A stretch of 64,000 bases of DNA, taken from NCBI GenBank assembly GCA_016081115.2, contig CM071934.1, forward strand, positions 60,311,267 through 60,375,266, in the 5' to 3' direction. The stretch's first letter is position 1. The number at the start of each line of letters is the position of its first letter. Of this stretch, positions 35,297 to 45,810 are shown piece after piece. The DNA is from Rehmannia glutinosa (Eukaryota; Streptophyta; Magnoliopsida; Lamiales; Orobanchaceae). Made by a program: the position numbers and the translations under genes. The notes beneath the pieces are model-generated. The model did not search any database. It was not told the DNA's origin and was given only the letters and a program-made list of their open reading frames with translations.

Positions 35297-36400
35297 TTAT
35301 TTTATTTGGTTACCTAATATGACAATACTTTGTGGTACCCTCAAATGTTTGGGTCCTTTAGGATTAGCTTTGAGACTTTTAGGTCTCCAAAAATAGTTAG
35401 AGCAATTTCTAGTCCGACAAGTATTAACGACGTGTCCCTTCTTACCGCAATAAAAGCAAGTAATAGCACTAACATGCATAGGAGCTCGATTCATTTTCAT
35501 ATAATTGACAAATTAGGCTCATGATCAAGTTCACTATTCAAATTATCACAACCATAAATATCACCAATTTTGGTCATATTATCGGAACTCGAGTTGTATT
35601 TTGATAAATCCTTTTTATGCAATTAATATCCTCAACAAGAGTACTATTTTTTTTTCAAGGTTTCTAACCTTATCAAGAGTGGTGGTGTGATCACATGAAA
35701 GTGATTCATAAGAGGAAAATAAATTATCCTTATCAATTTTCAAAATATTGAACTCCTTTTTCAAATTTTTGTATTTAACAAGTAGGCATTGGAATTCATT
35801 TTGAAGTTCATCAAAATCATTTTTCAAATCACTATAATCATTTTGTAATTCATTATCATAAGAAGTGGAAGGTTTAGAACTTACCTCGTTTTCTTCAAGC
35901 CCATAAGACAATGTTCATTTTCATCGTCGTCGGAAGTTGTAGGAAGCTCATCCCATGTTGGGTTTGTATCCATTTGAGAAGTAGATGCTTTTGAGTGGCT
36001 CCTTTCATTTGGATATACTTATTCTAATTTTCTCCATACTTCATGTGTCGATTTAATTCCTACAATATGATTATATTCCAAAATGGTAAGTGAACAATAC
36101 AAAATATTAAGAGCTTTACCATTTAAGGAGATGATTTTCTTTTCTTCATCATTGAGCTCTTTGAGGCCTTTGTGTGGTGTGTCCATCATTGGAATGGATT
36201 CTTCATTTACGATCGTGTTCCAAATATCGAACCCACAACCTTGTAGATAACATTCCATTATTTCTTTCCAAAATGTAAAATTTTTGGAATCGAATAGTGG
36301 TGGCTTGGTGGTGGAGGCGTCGGTGAAGTAGACTTCATTCATAGCCGGTGATCGTTCCTCTTTACTCGCGATGTGGAACGAGCTCGCCAAATATTTTGGC
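35297..36400 (-). pseudogene. copia gag remnant with CCHC zinc knuckle
   Basis: On the minus strand: 'DSKNFTFWKEIMECYLQGCG' and 'DEEKKIISLNGKALNILYCS' (36300-36080, UBN2-type gag), a coiled region 'NDFDELQNEFQCLLVKYKNL' (35820-35740), then the knuckle 'CFYCGKKGHVVNTC' (about 35455-35414; C-x2-C-x4-H-x4-C). Frameshifts lie near 36015 and 35600. Gag would package element RNA; this copy cannot be translated in one piece. Confidence 0.85.
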
Positions 36401-36410
36401 TTTGATACCA
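36398..36410 (-). other. primer-binding site of the nested copia (tRNA-iMet type)
   Basis: Minus strand TGGTATCAAAGCC, two bases from the LTR end. The family consensus is TGGTATCAGAGC, matching initiator tRNA-Met. Confidence 0.88.
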
Positions 36411-36412
36411 CT

Positions 36413-37951
36413 TGTAAGTCCAAGCGGCTACGGTAATCTAGAGGAGGGGTGAATAGATTATCTCCATATTTTCGATTATGCCCTCTTTTTCGAATCAAAT
36501 ACGCCAAGAAAATAATAAAGGTGCGGGAAGTAAACAACACGCGTCGATTTATAGAGGTTCAACCCACCTAGGGCCTAATCCTCTACCACCCCAAGTATCT
36601 CAGGGATGGATTTCAAAAAGAAAAAAGATTTTATTAATTACCGCAATTAATACAACATCACCTTACAACACCTTGAAGAGTACCACACTCTTCTTCAACA
36701 CCACATTTGAGATTACCACAATCTCTCTTGAAGATTACCACAATCTCCAACGGCACCTTGTGAAGATTATCACAATCTTCAACCTTGAAGAACACCAAAT
36801 TCTTCAATCACCTCAAGAGCACCACACTCTTGAAACACCTATCACCTAGATCACCCAAGTGTATTCTTTCCACAAGAATACTCACAGAGATGTCTTGTGT
36901 TGAATGATGACAAAATTCAAGATTACAACTCAATAATGAATATTACAATTAGAGTGCAAGTGTAATCAAGAAATAAAAAGTCTAGACCTCAAGATTGTGC
37001 AAGTGCAAGAACTTAGGCTTATTACAACAAGAATGTAAAATATGAAAGCTTGGAGAATTTGCAGATTTCTTGTTGTGTATTTGCTTGTATGTGTTATATC
37101 TTGTGTCTTCAATTCATCCTCTATTTATAGGAGAGTCTTCACAACATAGGCTCCCAACATAGGCTCCTTCTTTCTTCACTTTTGTCTATAAAAGAGGATC
37201 ACAAGATGTAGAAATATTGTACAAAAATGAAAAGTAAATCTTTTTGTCAAAGAATTCAAACGGTACAATTTTTTTCACAGATTTGCAGGCGGCGACCGGT
37301 TGCCTTGTTTAAGATTTTGAACGTTTGAAAAAAATAGTGCAATCCCGGTACAAGTCGAAGGAGGGTCGACCGTCGTCGCCCCCCGACTTGACCGGTCCCC
37401 TCTTCAACTTTTGTGTTCCAGAGTGTTCTGTTTCATTTACGCACTCTTCAGGTACCGGTCGTCCTCTTGTTCGACCATTCGACCTCTTGTTCAACCGGTC
37501 GACCTCCAAATTGAAATGTTGTCCGATTTTTATCAAAAATAAACTTCAAGAAATACTCCAAAAAATTAGTAAAAACATTTTAAATCACTTGGGAGTATTT
37601 GGACAACATTTATAAACATAGTAAACTCATTTAAACAAAACCATCAAAAGTGTTGTCCATTTTTATCGAATAATAAACTCTAAGAAATACTCCATGAAAT
37701 TAGTAAAAATATTTTAAATCTTTTAGGAGTATTTGGACAACATTGTTTTGGGGTAAAAACCAATTAGCATAAAATCATCAAAAGTGTTGTCCAATTTTAT
37801 CGAATAATAAACTCTAAGAAATACTACAAACATTAGCAAAAGTATTTTAAATCATTTAGGAGTATTTGGACAACATTTATAAACATTGTTTTGGTATAAA
37901 AACTCATTTAAACATAATTATCAAAATCTTGATAAAAATATTTATCTAACA
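36413..37951 (-). repeat. 5' LTR of the nested copia element
   Basis: Matches 30379-31889 from end to end. The GC-richer patch 37285-37500 has repeated 'ccggtcg(a/c)cc' words that are partly lost in the 3' LTR. Confidence 0.88.
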
Positions 37952-37956
37952 ATTGA

Positions 37957-38655
37957 GACTTCATGAATCCGTACATGGGCTATACTAGCATGAGGGAAGC
38001 ACTTTCTGCAGATAATAAGTCTCATTTGTGGAGATATTGCTAGGGTAATATTTGTGGTTACTTTATGTTTTGCAGTTGATTCTTGGTTCTTTTCCTTTAG
38101 TAGAACTCATTCAAAATTTGGTGTAGGTTCAACCTTGCACCGCTTCAAGCGAGCGAGGTGATGTGGTAGAATAGGAGAACCGCTTTATTCGGGTGAGGTG
38201 AAGAGCCTCAAGAAGAGCGCCCGGCTCGCATGATGGAACGATATCTAATCTGGTCCAAGAAGTACGACGAGATAAAAGCTCGGTTTGAGCGCTAGGCTAA
38301 GACGGGCAAGGTGTTTCTTTAGTGACATACCGACACCCAATTGTTGGCCGGGGAGAGGTCCGAGCGTTGTGGGGGCCTATAAAGCTTTCTTGGATTATCG
38401 TTTCGAGATGATGAGGAGTCTTCCATTTCCTTCGACAGGCGGTTTCCTATTGCTAAAAGTCTGCTACATGAGAGCGAGAAGGCCTCCCGCGAGGTGATAG
38501 GTCTCATTGACTTTGGAGTTTCCGATGAGGAGAAGGAGGGAGAGATTGAGCTTTGTATGATCTTCCCAGGAAGTGATGGCGTGGGTGGCGAATAAGGGCA
38601 AGGTTGGCGACAAAGATGTTGTTGAGAAGGATATAGCTCCCATGACTTGAGTAGT
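37957..38655 (+). pseudogene. antisense ORF of the Tat-like element, C-terminal part
   Basis: Across plus-strand frames I read 'ARFERRLRRA'-like, 'GAYKAFLDYRFEMMRSLPF', then 'KSLLHESEKASREVIGLIDF' and 'GVSDEEKEGEIELCMIFPGS' before stop codons near 38590. The tail style fits the 'gypsy-type transposon' ORF. The stretch is followed by a degenerate tandem copy (39480-39930). It is separated from 29063-30378 only by the nested copia. Confidence 0.5.
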
Positions 38656-39330
38656 TTGATAGTTATCTCAGTAGGATTGACCTTTATCCCTGACCACCTA
38701 TTTAGGGCTTGATTTCGTAATTGGATATTTTTCTTCTTGAGATCTTCTTCTTCCTCCGAGGGGTGGATGACATTCTCACATTGCGTTGCTATTATTCTTA
38801 TGTTCATGCTTTTTCTTTGCGCGTAATAAGATTTTTACATTATTCATGAAGCTTGCATATAGTTCTTTTCCATGGGGACTTGTTTCGATTTCTTGTGGAG
38901 ATGGATCATTCCTCTTGGGATGAGGCATTAGTTTTTTCCGGAGTAGCCGGAGGTGCCTTTATGAAGGCACCGGGTACTCTTCTAGAAGCTCAAAGGGGCG
39001 CCTTCCGGAGCTCGGGGGTGCCCTTTAGGAGGCTTTGAGGGGGCATCCTTCTCTAGAGGCTTGCATGGGGCGCCTTTATGGAGCTCGAGGACGTCCTTCC
39101 GGATCCATGAATCCAATTATACCTTGGGCTGCATGCTTATTCGGATGATGGATTATTATATTTGCGTATTTTTTTTTGCTCATGTGTTAGCATTTTTCGC
39201 TTTCTTTTCGTTGCATATTTATGTTGCGTATGTTTATGAGGATCCCTTACGAGGACCCCCTCCTCCCGAAGCACCTAAGGAGGGAAAACTTTACTAGGAT
39301 CTCTTGTGAAGAGATCCCAAGCACTTTCTC
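38016..39330 (+). repeat. tandem duplication, unit 1 (about 1.3 kb)
   Basis: This segment recurs at 39338-40640 at an offset near 1322 bp. Shared landmarks: 'tttgtggagatatt(g/a)ctagggtaa', 'agttgattcttggttc', 'caaatttggtgtaggtt', 'ggctcggtttgagcgc', 'ttggatatttttcttctt', 'gatttcttgtggagatgga'. It contains the ORF C-terminus and about 600 bp downstream. Confidence 0.8.
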
Positions 39331-39337
39331 GTTGACG

Positions 39338-40640
39338 ATCGTTTCATTTGTGGAGATATTACTAGGGTAAGCTTCATGGTTACTTTATGTTTCATAGTTG
39401 ATTCTTGGTTCCTTTCCTTGAGGCGATTCAAATTTGGTGTAGGTTATGAACCTTGCGGCCGCTTCAAGCCGGTGAGGTGAAGTGGTGGAAGCGGTGAACC
39501 GCTATCTTCGGGGTGAGATGAAGAGCCTCAAGGAGAATGCCACCTTAATGAGGGAAAGATATATGACTTGTCCAAGAAGTAAGACTAGATGAAGGCTCGG
39601 TTTGAGCGCAAGGCTAAGATGGGCGAGGTGTTTCTTGATCACATTCGCGCGCCCGATTGTTGGCGGGGAGAGATCCAATGTTGTGGAGGCCTATAAGGCT
39701 TCCTTGGATTATCACCCAAGCCGATGAGAGAGTCTTCCACTTTCTTCGATAGGGCGGTTCGCTATTCTTTGGAAGTCTGTTGTGTGAGAGCATGAAGGCC
39801 TCCCGAGAGATGATAAGCCTCTTAAACTTTAGAGTCTCCGATGAGGAGAGGATGGAAAGATCGAGCTTTGCGGGATCTTTCCGGGAGGAGGTAATGACGC
39901 AAGCGGCAGCGACAAAGTAAAAGGCCGACGGCGTAGATGCTTTTGAGGAGGATGGAGCCCCAAGTCTTGAGTAGTTTGATGGTTATCTAGGCCGGATTGA
40001 ACTTTATCTCCAGCCCACCTATTTAGGGCTTGCTTTCCATACTTGGATATTTTTGTTCTTATTTTCTTGAGATCTTTCGTTGCCTCCGAGGGGTTGGATG
40101 ATATTCTCATTACCTTGGTATTATGCTTATGTTCATGCTTTTCTTTGTGCGTATTAACATTTTTTGCACTATTCATGATGTTTGCATATATTTTTTCCAT
40201 GGGGACTTGTTTGTATTTCTTGTGGAGATAGATCCTTTCTCTTGGGATGAGACATTAGTTTTTCCGAATAGCTAGAGATGCCTTTACGGAGGACGGGCGC
40301 TCTTTCGGAGGCTCGGATGGGGCTCGATGGAGCTTGGAGGAACCTTTCCGCAGCTTAGGGTTTTTCGAGGCTCGAGAGGGGCCCTTTCAGCTCGGGAGAG
40401 CCCTTCCGGAGGCTTAGAGGGGGAACCTTTCTAGAGCTCGGGACGCGTCCTTCCGAATTACTAACTCAAGTTATCCCTTCCGCACGCTTATTAGGGATTA
40501 TGGATTATTGTATCTGCATATTTTTTGCGCACATGTTACCATTTTTTCCGCTTTCTTTTCGTTGCATATTTATGTGGCGTATGTTTATGAGGACCCCTTA
40601 TGAGGGGACCCTCTCCTCCGTGAGCACCGAGGAGGAGTGA
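39338..40640 (+). repeat. tandem duplication, unit 2
   Basis: Second copy of 38016-39330, considerably diverged by substitutions and indels. Its end runs into the minisatellite. It includes its own version of the ORF tail ('DEERMERSSFAGSFREEVM' near 39838). Confidence 0.8.
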
Positions 40641-41110
40641 ATGTTTAATAGGATCCCTTATGAGGGGATCTCTCCTCTCTAGAGTACTAGAGAAGGGAAA
40701 GTTTATTAGATCCTCTCGATGTTTATTATGATCCATTGTGAGGGGACCCATCCCTTCCAGGATCGTTGAGGTAGAAAGTTTATTAGGATCCTTTGTGGGA
40801 CCGCTCCTCCCGGGAGTGTCGAAGGAAGGAAAGTTTATTAGGATCCCTTGTGAGGGATACCTTGAGGATACACTTCCCCTCCGGGGAATCCCGGAGGTGG
40901 GAAAGTTTATTAGGATCCCTTGTGAGGATACTCATTCTCTCTAGGAGCCCGGAGGAGGAAAACCTTATTAGGATCTCCCATTCGGGAGCGCTAGAGGTGG
41001 GAAAGTTTATTAGGATCCCTTGTGAGGGGACCCCTTCCTCTCGGGGAGCGTAGAAGAAGGGAAAGTTTTATGAGGATCCCTTGTGAGGGGACCCTTTTCC
41101 TCTGGTAGCA
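40570..41110 (+). repeat. minisatellite, about ten units of roughly 50-65 bp
   Basis: The unit is 'aaagtttattaggatccctt' plus 'gtgaggggacccctt', 'cctctcgggag' and 'gaggaagg'. BamHI-like 'ggatcc' words recur near 40651, 40786, 40841, 40913, 41013 and 41074, with variants between. The first units also appear at 39237-39320, so the array grew after or with the duplication. 'gaggggatccc/gggaccctc' gives each unit a small inverted repeat. Confidence 0.8.
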
Positions 41111-41419
41111 CCATGAGGACATCAATTTTGTTGGCGAGATCACATGAATGGTCATGGATCAAGTCCTTATTTGAAAATTAGCCGCTTACAAGCAATCACA
41201 AAGTGAAAATGGTAAAAATGAATCGTAACTTGCATTACTTATTTATGATTAAATAGTATACACATCTAGCGCATATGCTAGGAAAACTTTAAAGCAACAA
41301 AGGTTTACGCCTCATGGGCATAAATAGACTTAAAGCAAAAATAATAATATTTTATGCCTCAGTGCGGAATATGAACCGAAAGTCAATAAAAATGTAAATG
41401 CCCGGGAAAAATCAATTTT
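41111..41419. other. AT-rich spacer in the Tat-like element
   Basis: No ORF. It separates the minisatellite from the protease remnant; RT to integrase should have been here. Confidence 0.5.
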
Positions 41420-42110
41420 CCAGGGAGTGGCGAGGTCCACGATTCCTAAGGTTGCGTGGTGCCTTTGCCGTTTTGTCGGGAACTTTGCTCATCTTGACAT
41501 GGCCATGTAGCATTCCGTGGTAGTTTTCATATCCCCAATGTTCTCTCCCACTCCCTTCTCCATGGCAAACTTTAGCTTGAGGTGAACTATGGAGGGAATG
41601 GCCCTGAATCGGTTCAGTTGGGTCCCCAAGATCACATTATTGAGAGATGGAGCATCCACAATAAGGAATCTGGACCATCATTGTGACACAAGATGGAGCA
41701 TCCGCCCCTAGTGTGAGTGCTAAGTTGATCTCGCCAAATGGACTTAATCACTTCCACAAAGAAAGCCGATCAAAGGTCTTGAAATCGGGACAACCTACAC
41801 CGGGTCAATCTTCATCTTGTCAAATGCATCCGAATATAACATCCACGCGGTTTCGGTGTCCACCAAGACTCTTCGGACCACGAAATCAGCTAGCATGATG
41901 AAGATTACAATGTCGTCAGTGTGGACTTGGGTTTTGAAATGTAGTCTTGCGTGCCAAAGGTAATGGGCACGCTCTTGGCTGGGACGAGTCTATAGCTCTT
42001 CTCTTAGAGGGAGCCTCATCATGGAGTTCTTTTCGCTCTTTGCTACATTCTCGGAGGGCGGTCTAGCGTCCTTCGCTTATGGTCTTCGTAAGATCACATT
42101 GATGACGGGA
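41420..42110 (-). pseudogene. Tat-like aspartic protease remnant
   Basis: On the minus strand 'FIMLADFVVRRVLVDTETAW' (41885-41840) is the active-site region of gypsy proteases with DTG changed to DTE, a single G-to-A change in the Gly codon. 'SDAFDKMKID' follows, then 'RFLIVDAPSLNNVILG' and 'NRFRAIPSIVHLKLKF' (the 'SxYNxILGR..L' landmark). Loss of the catalytic glycine plus frameshifts make it inactive. RT does not follow. Confidence 0.8.
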
Positions 42111-42309
42111 AATGTGAGCATCACGTTTTTTATCTTCACGCGGATGCAGGGGCGAACCTACAGGGGTTCATCTTTGCTCGACTTGGGTCACGCGTGAATC
42201 GCTTTGTTCCACGTAGTCTTTCAAGTAACCCTTCTAGAAGAGTGTTCAATAGTATAGGCGCAATCCCGGTGACGTGCCCCTTGTCCTTATGGTATCGATA
42301 GTATAGACT

Positions 42310-43522
42310 AGAACATAGTCTTACGGGATTATTCTACATTTGCTAGGGCGGATCGATGATCTCTTTCTTCCGAGTGGAGATCGATCATTTCCGCCATTTG
42401 GTGCATTCAGAGGAGTGAAGTTTATCCTATACTCATTCCTTTGCTCCTTCCGACGTTGATTTTTGTCGTCGCCCCTAATCTTACCCTTATTCTTTGGGCT
42501 CCGGCTTGGTTGAATCTTCCACCCAGATATCTTCTCTACTCGGGTTAGCAACTCCCGCAAGGTGGAGGGAGGTTTCGACCAAGGACTCCTTTAAATGTCC
42601 CTAGCGGAGATTCTTGTAGGATTCGCCAAGGTCTCATGTTGGACGTTGGCAACTTCATTGCTTCCACGAATCACTTCATGAAGTCTCGCAACGATTCTCC
42701 TTTCTTTTGTCTCACTTAGAAGAGATGAGCAATGGTCTTGGGACACTTAGGGTTGATGGAGAAGCTGTTGCATGAAGGCTTTAGCGAGTTTGTCCATTCC
42801 GAGATTGATCCCACCGGGAGTTGATTGAACTAGGTCAATGCTCGCTTGGTAAAGTAGTTGGGAACACTTTGCGAGAGGGAAACATCCGTCATGTCATAAA
42901 GATCCACCTACGCATATAACATTTTTAAGTGCTCATGGGGATCTCCGGTTCCATCATACTCCCGGAGGTTGGAAGTCTTGATGCCCGAGGCGATTGCTCG
43001 GCTATGATGGTAGGGACCAATGGACTTCTCTTCATTAAAGCGTGGCCCGCGAGTTGGCCAACTGGCATGCATCGCCGAGATTCTTGACCAAGGGTGGCTC
43101 TACACGATTCTTGCCACATCCTTCATCTCTCGCTCCTTGGCCTCCCAATTTAGGGTCTTCGGCGGGTGGAGCTCGGGGTGGTCTCTCATTGGCTCGGCCA
43201 CAACTTGGTACCTCAAGGCATTCTAGGGAGGAGACACCTCTCTCGGTTGTGGAAGAGGTGGCACCCCATCCAGACGAGGGGATCGGCCTCCCATCTTCGA
43301 GGTGATCATTCCTCTTGTTGGTTTCGGCCCGTGGCCAACAACTTGGTATTCGGCTCCTCGTGCTTGAGATCGGTCTACATGTTCGTGTCCTTTGGTTGTT
43401 CCCATATGCGGCACCAAAATGATGCTTCTTTGCCGTAGATCACTACTAGTCAAGGTTTCGAGTAAGTCAAAGTCTTCTTCCTCTAGAGATGAAAATCTTC
43501 GTGGTGGGAACTTGCCCGCCAC
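42310..43522 (-). pseudogene. Tat-like gag remnant
   Basis: Fragments on the minus strand include 'VDLYDMTDVSLSQSVPNYF', 'TWFNQLPVGSISEW'-like, 'KKGESLRDFMK' and 'FVEAMKLPTSNM' (the retrotransposon gag domain), then a basic tail 'NKGKIRGDDKNQRRKEQRN' and 'FTPLNAP' (42480-42410), usual just before protease. The open stretch 43522-43223 overlaps the PBS and LTR end and is not counted as true gag. Multiple frameshifts. Confidence 0.75.
43398..43419 (-). other. primer-binding site of the Tat-like element
   Basis: Minus strand after the LTR end 'gcatca': 'ttttggtgccgcatatgggaac'-type sequence, close to the usual 'tttggcgccgtctgtgggaa' of plant gypsy elements, with C-to-T and neighbouring changes. 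Confidence 0.65.
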
Positions 43523-43714
43523 ACCATTAAATGTTAGGACGGGCCCTGGGGTTGTCCGTGGAAGGCTTTGACACTCAAGTCAAAGACAGAAATGAGAGAA
43601 AATCCAGAGCGAGAAAATAAAAATCGAATAAGAATCATTCGAATTAACTTACAAATGAGATGGATGGACCTTTATATACCGAGTAGTGGGCCTCATGGGC
43701 CGAGTAGTGGGCCT
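43420..43714 (-). repeat. 5' LTR of the Tat-like element, truncated
   Basis: Homologous to the lower two thirds of 28371-28789, with the TATA box 'ggtatataaagg' near 43670-43681. It ends after a duplicated 'gagtagtgggcctcat', and the start of the LTR is lost. No target duplication can be tested. Confidence 0.7.
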
Positions 43715-44436
43715 CATTCGAATTAACGTTCTTAGATTCCTCAATCTTAGTGCACGAGGCTACGCCCGAGAGAAGAAACAATCAAATATTAGAAAAGCAA
43801 AGCTTATTACAAATACAATCGATTTTACGAATAGCATAAAGACTCCTCTTTATCAATTCACCAACACCGGTATAAAACTAATCTCTTGATTGAATCTTCC
43901 ACAATCTTAACCTTGTTGGAATACCTCCAACTTCAAATCCTTGAACGGTTGAGTCGATCCACGCGTAGATCTTCACCTTCTTCTCCTGAAGAATAGAAAT
44001 ATTAAACAATTGATTTATTGAAGAAGAACAATATAGTTCAAAAGTACTTTTCTCGATGACTTCTTCAAGTGGCCGACTTCACTCTTTTATAGCTTTCAAG
44101 AAGAAACCCTATCCCTGATTTCTGGGGACGATTTCAAGCTAAGGAAGGAAATCAGCAAAAGACAATTATTTCCTTGTGGGTAAGAATCATGTACACAAGG
44201 AAAGTGATTAGAAAAAGGATAATTGGCATTTATAAAAATGGCTGAATCAATTAAGATAAATCTATCCAATAATATCAGCAACATTCACATAATATATAAC
44301 ATGCCAAAAATCAAAGCACAAAAAATGCGGTACTCAATCCGCCCGATTCTCAGGCAACCTTGATGTCGCATCACCAGAGTTACAACACCAAAACACGACT
44401 TGTGTTCAAAGACCAAATTTGCCAATAATAATAACA
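43715..44436 (-). repeat. LTR of the SIRE-like fragment
   Basis: The start TGTTATT follows the PPT by four bases and has a TATA box some 340 bp in. The 3' end is not defined. There is no second copy in the window. Confidence 0.5.
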
Positions 44437-44799
44437 TTAAAAATCTCCCCTTTTGGCACTCTTGGTCAAAACATACCGCACAGAAAAGATAAAAAAAATA
44501 TAAGTGATGCAACACTTAGAATTTAAATCCCGCAATGTTAGACAGACTAAATAACAAGCATACATATCCGATAGCATACATATCCAATTAGTTTATTCAA
44601 AATAGAACAAGTTCACTCAAACTAAGACACAAAACAAACACACGCATGTAGTGTTCTCAATCGAACCACTATCTTCCTTTGACTCCCCATCGAGTCGCAT
44701 TACTATCATCCTCAACTTCATGTTCAAACTCCCCTCCGGCAAAGATCTTCATCATCTTTCCTGCTAGACTCCCCTTAGAGTGTGCATCATCATTAGCAA

Positions 44800-45790
44800 T
44801 TCTTTGCGTCGCCAAGTCATCGGAGCAACATCATCATCTACTCCCCTTTTTGAGCAACAGTGCAAAGGAAAATTAGGGGCACGACCAACAGCGCCAAGGG
44901 AACATCGGGGCACGAAGCTATTGAAGAAGGTTCGGGCTTCCAATATTTTCGAGGTCCGAATTTGATTTGACTTTCTCCTCGGTGATCTCAAGAAGAAGTC
45001 GAGCTTCAAGTCTTTGAATTGTCGGTGTTGGAACACCGGAAGAAGCACCAAAGAACATCACCGGTAGGAGTAGGAAGAATCAAGTAATTAATTTTGGCAC
45101 TTTTGAGGATTTTGATAGAGATGGAGATGGGAGCAGAACAACAACAAGATCCTCGTAATCCTTCTTTTTTAAAGCCCTGCGATAAAAGCACTTTCTAAAT
45201 TAAGGAAGGGAAAGGAAGGATACCATACATACTTGGTGTAACCAACATGAGTTCCAATAATGTCGAAAACCACTTCCCAATGTTGTAAGGATGCTTGGTT
45301 CCAATGCGATACAATAAAAGCGCTTGATCCGTAGTGACCGAGGAGGAACGCTTTGTTGGAGTCGATTCCAAACAGCGGCAATTTTGTGCAGCAGAGTGTA
45401 CTTCTTAGTCAAGTCCTTGGCCTTAAATTTTTCTTGTGTGGCGTGCCACACTTCGATCACACCCCACTAAGCACTTTTGCAATGACATCCATATCGAAGG
45501 AAGGTCCACATTAGCCATATTATTTTCCGTAACTCCATTGATATCTTCCTCAAGTGAACGAGTATATATTTTTCCGTACCCAAACAGACCCATATTTTGC
45601 GGAATTATGATCAACAAACCGAAGAGGTAGATTGCAATAGAATTTCACGACAACGCGATCCACATACTTCCCAATATGCGTATCAAACCAAGCGGAGTTC
45701 ATTCCCCAAGGAGTGGCAAAATACCATAGTTAGCATGATCATCAATTTTAATAGGTCTCTCCAACAAAATTTTCTTTGAACAATAGTCTC
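44800..45790 (-). pseudogene. accessory 'plant transposon protein' ORF remnant
   Basis: Minus-strand fragments: 'LERPIKIDDHANYGILPLL' and 'IPQNMGLFGYGKIYTRSLEE', 'DINGVTENNMANVDLPSIWM', then 'TLCCTKLPLFGIDSNKAFLL' and 'HYGSSAFIVSHWNQAS'. The order resembles the 'putative plant transposon protein' domain (an ORF of unknown role after pol in some retroelements). Frameshifts near 45450 and 45200. It is the same kind of ORF as 12985-16883, from a different family member. Confidence 0.5.
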
Positions 45791-45810
45791 CCGAGTTTTT
45801 GTTCTTGATG

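Larger units (their letters stand above)
30379..37951 (-). mobile_element. Ty1/copia LTR element nested in the Tat-like element
   Basis: LTRs 36413-37951 (5', 1539 bp) and 30379-31889 (3', 1511 bp) are closely similar. Flanks 30374-30378 (attgg) and 37952-37956 (attga) match at 4 of 5 bases. The PBS is TGGTATCAAAGCC two bases after the 5' LTR and the PPT is at 31890-31907. Gag, a CCHC knuckle and RT are readable; I could not find integrase. Because it lies inside the Tat-like element it is the younger of the two. Confidence 0.9.
28371..43714 (-). mobile_element. Tat-like Ty3/gypsy element, gag-protease only, carrying a nested copia
   Basis: Minus-strand order: 5' LTR (43714-43420, truncated), PBS (43419-43398), gag (43522-42310), protease (42110-41420), repeats and an ORF on the opposite strand (41110-37957 and 30378-29063), PPT (28805-28790), 3' LTR (28789-28371). 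A 7573-bp copia element sits inside (30379-37951). An antisense ORF between pol and the 3' LTR is a known feature of the Tat lineage. RT, RNase H and integrase are absent. Without the nested copia it is about 7.8 kb. Confidence 0.75.
43715..45800 (-). mobile_element. SIRE-like copia fragment: accessory ORF, PPT and LTR
   Basis: Minus-strand order: accessory ORF remnant (45790-44800), PPT 'gtgccaaaaggggagattt' (44456-44437), LTR from 44436 (TGTTATTATTATTGG) down to about 43715. A TATA box 'gctataaaagagtg' lies near 44086-44099 (minus). Pol and the other LTR are missing. It is bounded by the Tat-like LTR below and the Athila-like LTR above. Confidence 0.6.

Noticed and set aside
38319..38807. 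162-codon minus-strand ORF
   Set aside because: It is opposite the recognisable ORF tail and lies in the duplicated unit. The second copy does not keep the frame.
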